DNA of 64,000 nucleotides from an uncultured Candidatus Melainabacteria bacterium. GTDB lineage: Bacteria > Cyanobacteriota > Vampirovibrionia > Gastranaerophilales > Gastranaerophilaceae. This document shows positions 17,840 to 26,925 of the stretch, in pieces. Where the stretch lies: positions 1-64,000 of the forward strand of contig CAKUZB010000006.1 in NCBI GenBank assembly GCA_934717745.1. Direction: 5' to 3'. The notes below the pieces were generated by a model. It was not told where the DNA came from and searched no databases. It saw nothing but the letters and a program-made list of their open reading frames with translations. Each line of letters starts with the position of its first letter. Positions within the stretch are counted from its first letter, which is position 1. The position numbers and the translations under genes are program-made.

Positions 17840-18847
17840 CTATCTTAATATAATCAAATAATTTATGTTTTCTTTTGCATCTTTATTTTTAGGAAGTTTT
17901 TTCCATAATTTAAAATGTATTGATGCCGGATATTTCATAACTGTAAAATTAAGTTCTTTTTGGAATGGAGAACCGTTATTACAACCACCTTTTACCCCAC
18001 AAACCATTCCTAATTGAATGTAATCTTTAAAATTATGAACATCTGTTGAGATATTTTTGTCAGGTTGCAGAAATGCAATATTTTGAATATTATCAGCATA
18101 AGCATATTTAAATCCAAGGTCTTTTGCATTCAAGCCTTTTAACAAAAAGTGATTACCCAAATCACCTTTATAACCCGAAACTTCAAAAATAATCTTGATT
18201 GTATTTTCGTCTTTTGAATAATTTATCTTTACCGGCATTAAATAATCTGTAACAGAGCATAAATTCTTTGGTTTATCATCAAAGTTTACTCTATCTAACC
18301 CGATTAACATCGTTGGATTATTTATATAACGACTTTCTTCAGAAAGACCTTTATTTGCATTTAAGCCAGCACCTGTGCAAGTTAATGCCTCAATACCAAG
18401 CCAAGGTTTCCCGTCAACAATTTGTCCAAAAACATCATCTGACGGCTTGTAACTTCTGTTTTTAAAGATTGTTTTTTCAACGTACAATTTCCTTTGTGCG
18501 TAAATTTCATCTTTTGTTTTATAGTTTAAATCACTCATCGGATTAATCGGAACACTTCCTGTAACCCAATATTCATCTTCTGTTTCCTTATTTATTGTAA
18601 AAGGATTATTTGAATCTTCTTTCTTAAATTCGTTTTCAGGATAAGCAAATTCGATGTCAACATCGTCAACAACTTCCTCCTCAGCAAATTTTTCTTGCCA
18701 AGGTTTATCAGAAGATAAACGCATTCCACCAGTATTTCTAAAATCATTAAAAAAATCCGGTCTTAAAATTGCGAACACAATAACGGCAGAAACTACAATT
18801 ATTGTTATAAGAAATTTTTTAAATTGAGTTTCCGGATTTTGATTCAT
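17840..18847 (-). CDS. Membrane-anchored protein of unknown function
   Basis: 335 residues: one N-terminal helix at about residues 11-28 (FLITIIVVSAVIVFAIL) and a long exported region with four scattered cysteines (EALTCTGAG, KNLCSVTDY, MVCGVKGGCNNG). The cysteine count and export suggest disulfides. No domain recognised. It lies 28 bp after the activase and 31 bp before plsY on the same strand, so the three may be co-transcribed. Confidence 0.68.
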   Translation of the reverse strand: MNQNPETQFKKFLITIIVVSAVIVFAILRPDFFNDFRNTGGMRLSSDKPWQEKFAEEEVVDDVDIEFAYPENEFKKEDSNNPFTINKETEDEYWVTGSVPINPMSDLNYKTKDEIYAQRKLYVEKTIFKNRSYKPSDDVFGQIVDGKPWLGIEALTCTGAGLNANKGLSEESRYINNPTMLIGLDRVNFDDKPKNLCSVTDYLMPVKINYSKDENTIKIIFEVSGYKGDLGNHFLLKGLNAKDLGFKYAYADNIQNIAFLQPDKNISTDVHNFKDYIQLGMVCGVKGGCNNGSPFQKELNFTVMKYPASIHFKLWKKLPKNKDAKENINYLIILR

Positions 18848-18875
18848 TACACTCTATCACTTTACAACTTATAAC

Positions 18876-19886
18876 TTATGCTATATCCCAACGCCCACAA
18901 GTTCCGCCCCAACGAGCAATGATATTACCTTGAATATCTTTGATGTTTTCGTAATGAGGGTGATTGTGTTCGTCTAAACCTTCAACAATAGTAATAACTT
19001 CACATTGATTTGAACAACCATTACAATCACAAGTTATTGATGCAAAGTGCATATCACCAACTTCCCAACCTCTGAAAGTTGTTTCTTTATTTGTATATTG
19101 ATGATTTTCCATTGCTAACAATGCAGCACCGATTGCACCCATTGTTTGATGGTGGTCAGGAACAACAATTGAAGTGCCTAAAGTTTCTTCAAATGCTTTT
19201 ACCATACCTTTATTTGTTGCAACACCGCCTTGGAATGAAATTGTTGGCAATAAATCTTTACCTAAAGCCAAATTTGCTAAATAATTTCTAACCAATGCTT
19301 GACACAAACCATATAATAAATCTTCTACAGGATAACCTAATTGTTGTTTGTGAATTAAATCCGACTCAGCAAATACACCACAACGACCTGCAATACGAGC
19401 AGGATTTGTAGATTGCAATGCAGTATCACCAAATTCTTCAATAGGAACATTCAAACGTTGTGCTTGATGGTCTAAGAAACTACCTGTACCCGCTGCACAA
19501 ACTGTATTCATAGCAAAATCCGTTACAATACCATCACGTAAAATAATAATTTTACTGTCTTGTCCACCGATTTCAAGAATTGTTTGAACCCCAGGAATAT
19601 TAACACTTGCAGCAACTGCGTGTGCTGTAATTTCATTTTTAATAATATCTGCACCAACCAAAGCACCTGCTAAGTTACGTCCTGAACCGGTTGTACCAAC
19701 ACCTTTTATATCATATTCTTGTGTTGCTTGCGATTTTAATTGATTTAAACCCTTCTGAACAGCCATAACTGGTTTACCGGCAGTTCTAAGCATGTAACTG
19801 TCTACGTATTTACCATTTTCATCTACCAGTGCTAATTTTGTTGTTACAGAACCTACGTCGATTCCTAAATATGTTGTTAATCCCAT
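18876..19886 (-). CDS. BcrAD/BadFG-type CoA-dehydratase activase-like ATPase
   Basis: ASKHA-fold ATPase of the 2-hydroxyacyl-CoA dehydratase activator family, which uses ATP and a [4Fe-4S] cluster to send one electron to a partner dehydratase or reductase. Motifs: LGIDVGSVTTKLALVD, the cluster loop GRCGVFAESDLIH, ILEIGGQDSKIII and MGAIGAALLA. The chosen ATG at 19886 is 7 bp after AAAGGAT. The C-terminus carries extra cysteines (CDCNGCSNQCEV, WGGTCGRW), which I do not recall in the short activators. No partner enzyme lies beside it, so the substrate is unknown. Confidence 0.82.
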   Translation of the reverse strand: MGLTTYLGIDVGSVTTKLALVDENGKYVDSYMLRTAGKPVMAVQKGLNQLKSQATQEYDIKGVGTTGSGRNLAGALVGADIIKNEITAHAVAASVNIPGVQTILEIGGQDSKIIILRDGIVTDFAMNTVCAAGTGSFLDHQAQRLNVPIEEFGDTALQSTNPARIAGRCGVFAESDLIHKQQLGYPVEDLLYGLCQALVRNYLANLALGKDLLPTISFQGGVATNKGMVKAFEETLGTSIVVPDHHQTMGAIGAALLAMENHQYTNKETTFRGWEVGDMHFASITCDCNGCSNQCEVITIVEGLDEHNHPHYENIKDIQGNIIARWGGTCGRWDIA

Positions 19887-19996
19887 TAATTTATCCTTTT
19901 TATTTTCTATTTGAATATTAACACAAACAAACATTAAATATTATAAATATGAACAAATAAATCATAAAGTTTAACAGTGCTTTTTTCAAAATAGGC

Positions 19997-20036
19997 GAAA
20001 TGCCCCAAACAAAATATCTGAGGCATTTCTTTTTAT
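19997..20036. terminator. Hairpin after leuS
   Basis: GAAATGCC (19997-20004), 17-base loop with weak pairing, GGCATTTC (20022-20029), then TTTTT on the plus side. It lies beyond the leuS stop. The T run favours plus-strand use, but the minus side (TATTTTG) may serve for leuS. Confidence 0.5.
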
Positions 20037-20054
20037 AATATATGCAGAAAAAAT

Positions 20055-22532
20055 CTATTTAACTACAATATTAACCAATTTTTTAGGTACTACAATTACC
20101 TTAACAACTTGTTTGTCCGCTGTTGCGTCTTTAACCTTTTGACTTTCAAGAGCAATTTTCTTCAATTCTTCTTGTTCTAAAGATTCATCAACTTCAATTT
20201 TATCACGAACTTTACCATTTATTTGAACAACTAAAGTAATTTTGCTTGCTTTAGCCAGATTTTCGTCCCATTCGCACCATTTTTCATCGTGAATTGATGT
20301 TTTTGCACCTAAAGAAGTCCAAATTTCTTCACACATGTGAACCGCTACAGGCGACATCAACTTAACTAATGACAATACCGCAAAACTAAATACATTCTTG
20401 TCTTCGTCGTTCCATTGAGCCTTTGCTGTCCAATCTGTGATGTAGTTTGCAAGTTCTCTGTATTTTGAAATTACAGTATTAAATTGAAAATCGTTAGAAA
20501 TATCATTTGTAATTCCTTTTATTGCAATATGAACAGTACGAACTAAATCGTCATTTACTCTTGTGCGTTCTTCAGGAACTTTATATTCAAAAGTAATTTT
20601 ATCTTGATTTGTTGAAATCATTCTCCAAACTCTGTTTAAGAATTTGTAGCAACCTTCAACACCTGCATCTGACCAGTCAAAATCTCTTGCCGGAGGTGAA
20701 TCGGAAAGGATAAATAATCTTGCTGTGTCTGCCCCATAATTTCTAAAGATTTCATCAGGGTCAACTGTATTACCCTTAGATTTTGACATCTTAGAGCCGT
20801 CTTTCAAAACCATACCTTGAGTTAACAAGTTTTTAAACGGTTCATCAAAACCAACTAAACCTAAGTCATGCAATGCTTTTGTAAAAAATCTTGAATATAA
20901 CAAGTGAAGAATAGCATGTTCAATACCGCCTACATATTGGTCTACAGGCAACCATTTATCTGCTAATTCTTTATCAAAGCATTTTTCAGAGTTTTTAGCA
21001 TCTGCATAACGCATATAATACCAACTTGAACACACGAAAGTATCCATTGTATCGGTTTCTCTAACTGCATGCCCGCCACAAACAGGACAAACAGTGTCTT
21101 TGAAAGTTTTTGATGTTGTAATTGGAGATTTTCCTACTACCGAAAAATCTACGTCTTCCGGTAATAATACCGGAAGTTGGTCTTCAGGAACAGGTTGAAC
21201 ACCACATTTGTCGCAATATACAACAGGAATTGGAGCACCCCAATATCTTTGACGAGAAACTAACCAATCTCTTAATCTGAATTGAGTTTTAAATTCACCA
21301 AAACCTTTATCAACTGCAAATTGAGTGATTGATTTTTTAGCATCATCATTTTTCATTCCGTTAAATTCACCTGAGTTAACCATTACACCCTCATCAGTGT
21401 ATGCATTTTCCATTTCAGAAACATTCAACTCTTTGTCTTTTGGTGAAATAACAACCTTCATTGGTAAATTATATTTTTTAGCAAAAGCAAAATCTCTTTC
21501 ATCGTGAGTAGGAACAGCCATTACAGCCCCTGTACCATATTCAACTAAAGCATAATCTGCTGTCCATAGAGGGAATTTTTCACCTGTGAATGGATTAATT
21601 GCGTGAGTTCCTAGAGGAACACCTGTTTTAATTCTGTCTGTTGAAAGTCTTTCAATTTCTGTCAATTTACGAGCATTTGCTCTATATTCTTCAACCACCT
21701 GCCTATTTTCTTCGGTTGTAAGTGCTTCAATATCTTTATATTCAGGGGCTACAACAAGGTATGTAATACCAAACGCTGTATCAGGACGAGTTGTATATAC
21801 CGGAATTTCCATATCTTTTTCTACAACTTTGAATTTTAAAATTGCACCTTGAGATTTTCCAATCCAGTTTGCTTGCATTGTTTTTACGTTATCACCCCAA
21901 CCATCAAGTTTGTCAAGGTCTTTAAGAAGTCTGTCTGCGTAATCCGTTATTTTTAAGAACCATTGTGATAAATATTTCTTTTCTACAACACTATCACAAC
22001 GCCAGCATTTACCATCAATAACTTGTTCATTTGCAAGAACTGTACCGCATTCGTTACACCAATTTACGGCTGCTTCTTTTTTGTATGCCAAACCTTTTTT
22101 GTATAATTGCAAGAATAACCATTGAGTCCATTTATAATAATCAGGCTTGCAAGTTGCAACTTCACGTTCCCAATCATAAGACAGACCTAACATTTTTAAT
22201 TGTTTTGTCATATATGCAATATTTTCATCTGTCCATTTTGCAGGATTTGCACCGTGTTTCATCGCTGCATTTTCTGCTGGAAGTCCAAAACTATCCCAAC
22301 CCATTGGGTGAAGCACGTTATAACCTTGTGCTTTTTTAAATCGTGCAATTACGTCTGTAATCGTATAATTTCTAACATGTCCCATGTGTAATTTTCCGCT
22401 TGGATATGGGAACATTGAAAGTGCATAATATTTTGGCTTATCGCTGTTATTTGGCGTATAAAAAACATTGTTGTCTTCCCAAACTTTTTGCCATTTTTTT
22501 TCTATTTCTTGTGGAAAGTATTCTTTATTCAT
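20055..22532 (-). CDS. leuS: Leucyl-tRNA synthetase
   Basis: Class I synthetase that charges tRNA-Leu. The 825 residues show PYPSGKLHMGHVRNYT (HIGH-type HMGH), the editing domain with TTRPDTAFG and GTGAVMAVPTHDERD, two zinc-like cysteine sets (CNECG...CWRC and CPVCGG), and KMSKSKGNTVDP. Starts after a good AAGGGG. It stands alone on the strand before acpS, which is divergent. The tRNA-Leu(UAA) substrate gene is at 56697 in the same window. Confidence 0.98.
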   Translation of the reverse strand: MNKEYFPQEIEKKWQKVWEDNNVFYTPNNSDKPKYYALSMFPYPSGKLHMGHVRNYTITDVIARFKKAQGYNVLHPMGWDSFGLPAENAAMKHGANPAKWTDENIAYMTKQLKMLGLSYDWEREVATCKPDYYKWTQWLFLQLYKKGLAYKKEAAVNWCNECGTVLANEQVIDGKCWRCDSVVEKKYLSQWFLKITDYADRLLKDLDKLDGWGDNVKTMQANWIGKSQGAILKFKVVEKDMEIPVYTTRPDTAFGITYLVVAPEYKDIEALTTEENRQVVEEYRANARKLTEIERLSTDRIKTGVPLGTHAINPFTGEKFPLWTADYALVEYGTGAVMAVPTHDERDFAFAKKYNLPMKVVISPKDKELNVSEMENAYTDEGVMVNSGEFNGMKNDDAKKSITQFAVDKGFGEFKTQFRLRDWLVSRQRYWGAPIPVVYCDKCGVQPVPEDQLPVLLPEDVDFSVVGKSPITTSKTFKDTVCPVCGGHAVRETDTMDTFVCSSWYYMRYADAKNSEKCFDKELADKWLPVDQYVGGIEHAILHLLYSRFFTKALHDLGLVGFDEPFKNLLTQGMVLKDGSKMSKSKGNTVDPDEIFRNYGADTARLFILSDSPPARDFDWSDAGVEGCYKFLNRVWRMISTNQDKITFEYKVPEERTRVNDDLVRTVHIAIKGITNDISNDFQFNTVISKYRELANYITDWTAKAQWNDEDKNVFSFAVLSLVKLMSPVAVHMCEEIWTSLGAKTSIHDEKWCEWDENLAKASKITLVVQINGKVRDKIEVDESLEQEELKKIALESQKVKDATADKQVVKVIVVPKKLVNIVVK

Positions 22533-22617
22533 TTTTTCCCCTTACTTTTCTATTGTATATTTTTATTTTACCATGATAAAATAAATTATAGAAATATTTT
22601 ACAGAGGATTAAAATTT

Positions 22618-22956
22618 ATGCAAATTGGTGTTGATATTGAAGATAGTAATAGATTTGAATTACGCTCTCAAGGTCTTTTAAACAAAATTTTTACAAAATC
22701 AGAACAAGAATATTGTCTTGCACAAGCAAAACCTTCGCAACATTTTGCCGGTAAATTCTGTGCAAAAGAGGCTTGTATAAAAGCACTCCAACAATATGGA
22801 ATTAAAGGTATCTTTTTGACTGATATTGAAACTTATCACGATAAAAACGGTTGCCCAAAATTGAGATTATTGAAGAAAATCAGCAAAAATCTTCATTTTA
22901 AATTGAGCATCTCTCACGACAAAACAAAAGCAATCGCATTTGTAATTGCAAAATAA
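22618..22956 (+). CDS. acpS: Holo-[acyl-carrier-protein] synthase
   Basis: Transfers 4'-phosphopantetheine from CoA to acyl carrier protein. The 112 residues carry the family motifs: GVDIEDSNRFE with the metal-binding aspartate, and HFAGKFCAKEACIKAL with the catalytic Glu and Lys. Slightly shorter than average but complete. AGAGGAT precedes the start. Ends at a bidirectional terminator. It supplies fatty-acid and lipid A synthesis (fabZ and lpx genes lie at 51-53 kb). Confidence 0.93.
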   Translation: MQIGVDIEDSNRFELRSQGLLNKIFTKSEQEYCLAQAKPSQHFAGKFCAKEACIKALQQYGIKGIFLTDIETYHDKNGCPKLRLLKKISKNLHFKLSISHDKTKAIAFVIAK

Positions 22957-22974
22957 AGATTTAAAGAGTATTTT

Positions 22975-23015
22975 AAAAGGCGAAGCCGAGATAAAATCTC
23001 GACTTCGCCTTTTTT
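22975..23015. terminator. Bidirectional terminator after acpS
   Basis: AAAAGGCGAAG-C-CGAGAT, loop AAA, ATCTCG-A-CTTCGCCTTTTTT. Long stem with one internal mismatch; ends acpS and the opposing peptidase gene. Confidence 0.87.
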
Positions 23016-23030
23016 GTTTTATATAATTTT

Positions 23031-24929
23031 CTAATGACTCCAACCGTCCGGAAGTTCTTTTTTAGAATATTCAATTGGTTTTTTAGGTGCTTCCGCCAAC
23101 TTTTTATCCAAATATGCGATTGTTTCAGGGAAGTTTTGTTGCAAGTATTGTGAACGAATACCCAAAACTTCGTGAGTTTTAGCAGTTGTCAAAAGTGCAT
23201 TTGATTCAGCAATTGTTTCTTTTTTACCACCGATTTCACCGTTGTAGTGAGTTTCGTGGTTGATAAAGTATGCAATGTGATTTCTTTGAGCATCAGGATA
23301 TACTTTGTTAAACGCTTTCTTTTCTTTTTCGTAAATTTCGTTAAATTTTTTATCGTTGCACAAAGCATTTTCAATTGTTTCTTTTTGTTGTTGCATATCA
23401 ACATCTTTTATGTCGCATGCGTGTCCTAATTCGTGTAAAATTACAAACAAGTCGTTACCTGTAACAATTTTACGTTCTGCCTCTGTTGTTTGCGAGTATG
23501 AATCCAAAACATCAGGGATACCAACTAATTTATTTGTTGATTGTTTTAATTTGAACAATTCTTCACCTGGCATTTGTTTTAGAACATTCAAGATAGGCTC
23601 TTGCATGCCTGAAATATCTTTAAAAATTTCAAAGTTTGCAGTACGTTTAGGATTTTCAAGGTCTTTTACGCTAATTCCATAACCTTTTTCAGGCATTGAA
23701 ATTTCGTATTTATGTCCATTTTTTGCTGAAATGAATTTTTTATCATTAACAATTTCAAAAGATTCACTGTTATTCAAAAGGACTTTACCTTTTTTGTCTG
23801 TAATTTTGTAGTCAACAATTCTGTTACCTTGAGGGTCATCTTCGTATAAATATTGAGTTCTAACCCCTAAAGGAGATGTCATGTCTTTTTTAATTGTTAT
23901 AATACCGGTCTTTTTATCTACTTTTGCAGACGAAATTTCTTTAACTTTGCCATTCGCCATTACATGTTTTATATTAAAAATACCTTTAACTTCTGATGGT
24001 TCAGTGTATTCAGTTCTTTGAACTTTACCATTTTTATCTTTAACAAGTCTGATTTCGTGAGTTACAAGACTTCTGCCTTTTTTGTCTAATTCATAACGAG
24101 TTTTGGCAGTTGTATTATTTCTTAAATCGTTAACTTTTTTAATTTGATATTCTTTACCATTTTGAGATTTATAGTGAGTCAAAGATTCAAGTGCATAGCG
24201 GTTAAGTTTACTGTCCATAACCTCTTTCACTGTAATATCGTTATTTTTTACAACAGTTTTTGTAAAATCATCGTCATTTACAACACCTTTTTTAACTGCA
24301 ACAAGAGTATAATCGCCCTTTGAATATTCATCTCTTGCAAAAGTAACTTCTTTTAAACCGTCTTCACCCAAAGTTTTTACCATGTCATTAACTTTGCCCG
24401 CTAACTTTTTGGTATCAATTTTTGTTGGTTCTTGAACAGTTTTAATAATATTTTTGCCTGTCAAAGGTGTGTCGATAAGTTGTTTTATTCTTTTTACATC
24501 TTGTGGCATCATATGATAAACATCTGATATATCTGATTGTGTTGAAAATTTTAACTCATCTTTTTTATCTTTTTTTGTTGCAATATCAGTAATATCTTTT
24601 ACTGTATCATAAGGAAGTGCAAGGATATTTCTCAAACCTAATTGAGAAATATTTTTTTGTGGTGCTAATTTTTGAGCAAACACACACTTTTTAGGGTCTT
24701 CCTCTAAAGTTTTTTTAATTTCCTCAAGAGCCTTTGGATATGTAAATTTATTTTTCTTTCCATCAGACTCTTTAATGTTTGCAAGATTTTCCATAACAAT
24801 ATCAGGGGTTAAAGATTTTTCAAATTTATCATCTTTTAAACCTGCATCTTTTGTTTTTGATGTTTGTTTTTTTACTTTTTTGTCAACAACTTTTGGTGTA
24901 TTTATTCTATTTATTTCCATGTTTTTCAT
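23031..24929 (-). CDS. Lethal-factor-like (M34/ATLF-type) putative metallopeptidase, paralogue 1
   Basis: 632 residues with no signal peptide. The C-terminal domain has ILHELGHACDIKD at about 498-509 (zinc ligands H499 and H503, base E500) and ETIAESNALL, where E571 is placed like the third ligand in the ExxAE motif of anthrax lethal factor; RSQYLQQNFPETIAYL then recalls lethal factor's final helix. The middle has paralogue-shared blocks (LVKDKNGK, DKKTGIITIKKDMTS, DDPQGNRIVDYKITDK) and the N-terminal part is helical and Lys-rich. It follows paralogue 2 by 13 bp. A second start at 24920 lies 7 bp after a TATAAT, an alternative leaderless start. Peptidase function is inferred from the motif. 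Confidence 0.75.
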   Translation of the reverse strand: MKNMEINRINTPKVVDKKVKKQTSKTKDAGLKDDKFEKSLTPDIVMENLANIKESDGKKNKFTYPKALEEIKKTLEEDPKKCVFAQKLAPQKNISQLGLRNILALPYDTVKDITDIATKKDKKDELKFSTQSDISDVYHMMPQDVKRIKQLIDTPLTGKNIIKTVQEPTKIDTKKLAGKVNDMVKTLGEDGLKEVTFARDEYSKGDYTLVAVKKGVVNDDDFTKTVVKNNDITVKEVMDSKLNRYALESLTHYKSQNGKEYQIKKVNDLRNNTTAKTRYELDKKGRSLVTHEIRLVKDKNGKVQRTEYTEPSEVKGIFNIKHVMANGKVKEISSAKVDKKTGIITIKKDMTSPLGVRTQYLYEDDPQGNRIVDYKITDKKGKVLLNNSESFEIVNDKKFISAKNGHKYEISMPEKGYGISVKDLENPKRTANFEIFKDISGMQEPILNVLKQMPGEELFKLKQSTNKLVGIPDVLDSYSQTTEAERKIVTGNDLFVILHELGHACDIKDVDMQQQKETIENALCNDKKFNEIYEKEKKAFNKVYPDAQRNHIAYFINHETHYNGEIGGKKETIAESNALLTTAKTHEVLGIRSQYLQQNFPETIAYLDKKLAEAPKKPIEYSKKELPDGWSH

Positions 24930-24942
24930 TATACCTTAAATA

Positions 24943-26706
24943 TTATACTTTGTGCAATATAGTTGCAAGTTTTGCAATTGTTTTTGGGAAGTATTGTTGC
25001 AAATATTGTGCTCTTGCAGCAATATCAAGTTCAGAATTGTAAGAATTTAATAATGCGTTTGATTCTGCAACGGTTTCTTCCAAACCTCCCCTAGCACCTG
25101 AGTAATGTTCCTCTACGTCAATAAAATAATTGATGTAATCTCTTTGGGCATTAGGGAATACTTTATTAAATGCTGCTTTTTCCTTATCATAAACTTCCTG
25201 AACATCTTTTCTGTTTGTAATTCCGTTCATTCCGTCTTTATTGTCCTTGGCATGACCTAATTCATGCAACACCGAATACAAATCATCTACAATATCAATT
25301 TCTTTTTTATCCGGCCAATAACAACAATCGTCAATTGTTTTCATACCTTTCAATATATTTGTTGTATCTTTCAATTGAATTAATTCTTCTCCGGGGAATT
25401 TTTTCAATAAGTTAATCATTGATTTTTTATCACCACGAAGTAATTTTCCTAAATTAAGTTGGTTTTCTTCCTTTGTATTTCTATCTTTAACCGTCATTGT
25501 TTGTTCATCATCACTAACAGTTACTTCATAAACTTTATTGTTTTTGCTTGAAATATATTTTTTATCATTAATTACTTCCAAACTTTGAGAGTAATTTAAT
25601 AAAGTTTTACCTTTTTCATCTGTAATTCTGTAGTCAATAATTCTGTTACCTTGAGGGTCATTTTCGTATAAATATTGAGTTCTGGTACCATCTAAAGACT
25701 TCATGTCATGTTTAACAGATACAATGCCTGTCTTTTTATCGACTTTACCTGAAGAAGTTATATCTACTCTGCCGTCAGGGTATACTGTTTTTGCATTGTA
25801 AACACCTTTAACTTCAGAAAGTGTCATGTATTCTGTTTTTAATTTTTTGCCATTTTTATCTTTGATAATTCTAACTTGACTTTCAACGATAGGATAACCA
25901 TCGTCGTTCACATATTGACGAACCTGAGAAGTTGTATTGTTTCTGTAATCATTTGTTTTTGTCAACAAATAATCTTTTCCTGAAGCACCACCTTCATATC
26001 TTACAGTTTCATCAATCGCAAGACGGTTCAATTTTTTATCTAAAAGTTCTGATTTTGTAACACCAAAAATAGTTTTACCTGTAATTACATACGCATTTTC
26101 AGGGTCATAAACATCTTTTTTAAAAGAAACTTTATCTAAAGTCTTTGTACCACAGGCTTTTTCCATTTCGTTAATTTTTTTACCCAATTTTTCAAGGTTT
26201 AAATCTTTATTTTGAGCAATATTAACAATTTCTTCAGCACGCAATGTTGTATCTGTCAGAGGTCTGATTCTATTCAAATCTTCCGCCGGAAGCGTTGAGA
26301 ATTTAATTAAATGACTGCTGGCATATTTTTGATTGCCGTTTTCAAGTTTCTTTTTAGAAAATTCGTTTACAATTGCTAAAGTATCTGCTTTTGCATAAGA
26401 AATCCTTGCTAAATCTTTACCTTTCATATTTGGTAAATAAGCCATTTCTTTTAAAGGTGCATATCTTTCAGGCTCTTTATCAACATTCTTCATAATTTGA
26501 ATAATATGTTGAGTATTATAAACAGATTTACCTTTTTTATCCTTAATACTTTCTAATTCAGCAGAAAACCCTGTTTTATCGTTTGCAACAATTTTTTCGA
26601 AGGTATCAGGTTTTGAGGCTAAACTTGGTCCTGAAGTTTTTGGTCTATGCTTTGGACGTTTGTTAATTTGCTCTACACCTAAGAATGATACACTTTGAAT
26701 TCCCAT
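24943..26706 (-). CDS. Lethal-factor-like (M34/ATLF-type) putative metallopeptidase, paralogue 2
   Basis: 587 residues, no signal peptide, same architecture as paralogue 1. The metal site is VLHELGHAKDNKD (H481, H485, base E482) and EETVAESNALL about 63 residues later; ARAQYLQQYFPKTIAKL closes the domain. Shared middle blocks: RIIKDKNGKKLKTEY, SSGKVDKKTGIVSVKHDM, ENDPQGNRIIDYRITDEKG. The head MGIQSVSFLGVEQINKRPK is basic. The absence of any export signal leaves the site of action open: cytoplasm, leaderless export or release on lysis. Co-directional with paralogue 1 and probably arisen by tandem duplication. Confidence 0.75.
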   Translation of the reverse strand: MGIQSVSFLGVEQINKRPKHRPKTSGPSLASKPDTFEKIVANDKTGFSAELESIKDKKGKSVYNTQHIIQIMKNVDKEPERYAPLKEMAYLPNMKGKDLARISYAKADTLAIVNEFSKKKLENGNQKYASSHLIKFSTLPAEDLNRIRPLTDTTLRAEEIVNIAQNKDLNLEKLGKKINEMEKACGTKTLDKVSFKKDVYDPENAYVITGKTIFGVTKSELLDKKLNRLAIDETVRYEGGASGKDYLLTKTNDYRNNTTSQVRQYVNDDGYPIVESQVRIIKDKNGKKLKTEYMTLSEVKGVYNAKTVYPDGRVDITSSGKVDKKTGIVSVKHDMKSLDGTRTQYLYENDPQGNRIIDYRITDEKGKTLLNYSQSLEVINDKKYISSKNNKVYEVTVSDDEQTMTVKDRNTKEENQLNLGKLLRGDKKSMINLLKKFPGEELIQLKDTTNILKGMKTIDDCCYWPDKKEIDIVDDLYSVLHELGHAKDNKDGMNGITNRKDVQEVYDKEKAAFNKVFPNAQRDYINYFIDVEEHYSGARGGLEETVAESNALLNSYNSELDIAARAQYLQQYFPKTIAKLATILHKV

Positions 26707-26826
26707 TTTTTAATAAACACTTTCTTTTTTAAGTAAACTATATAGGCTTAAAGTCATGTAAATATTCTTTTTGCCATGTTTTACATACATTTGTAACATG
26801 TCTTAATGCGATATTTCATTGATAAC

Positions 26827-26855
26827 TTTACAAAATCGTATAAGTTTGCTAGAAT
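26827..26855 (+). promoter_or_regulatory. Promoter of the rimP-nusA operon
   Basis: TTTACA (26827-26832), 17-bp spacer, TAGAAT (26850-26855) with TGC directly before the -10 box. Predicted start near 26862. Confidence 0.72.
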
Positions 26856-26878
26856 ATAAATATAAGGTTTCTTTAAAA

Positions 26879-26905
26879 GAGAACGGGTTAACCCGTTCTC
26901 TTTTT
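26879..26905 (+). terminator. Leader terminator before rimP (possible attenuator)
   Basis: GAGAACGGG, loop TTAA, CCCGTTCTC, then TTTTTATC. It is a perfect 22-bp palindrome with a T run, placed between the promoter at 26827 and the rimP start at 26926, so it lies in the operon's own leader. Confidence 0.82.
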
Positions 26906-26925
26906 ATCATAAGGGAAAAATAAAA

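Noticed and set aside
23031..26706. Metzincin (HExxHxxGxxH/D) classification of the HELGH pair
   Set aside because: The residue at the glycine position is Asp, and the Asp at the third ligand position is Lys in the third paralogue; a distant conserved ExxAES glutamate fits a gluzincin-like site better.
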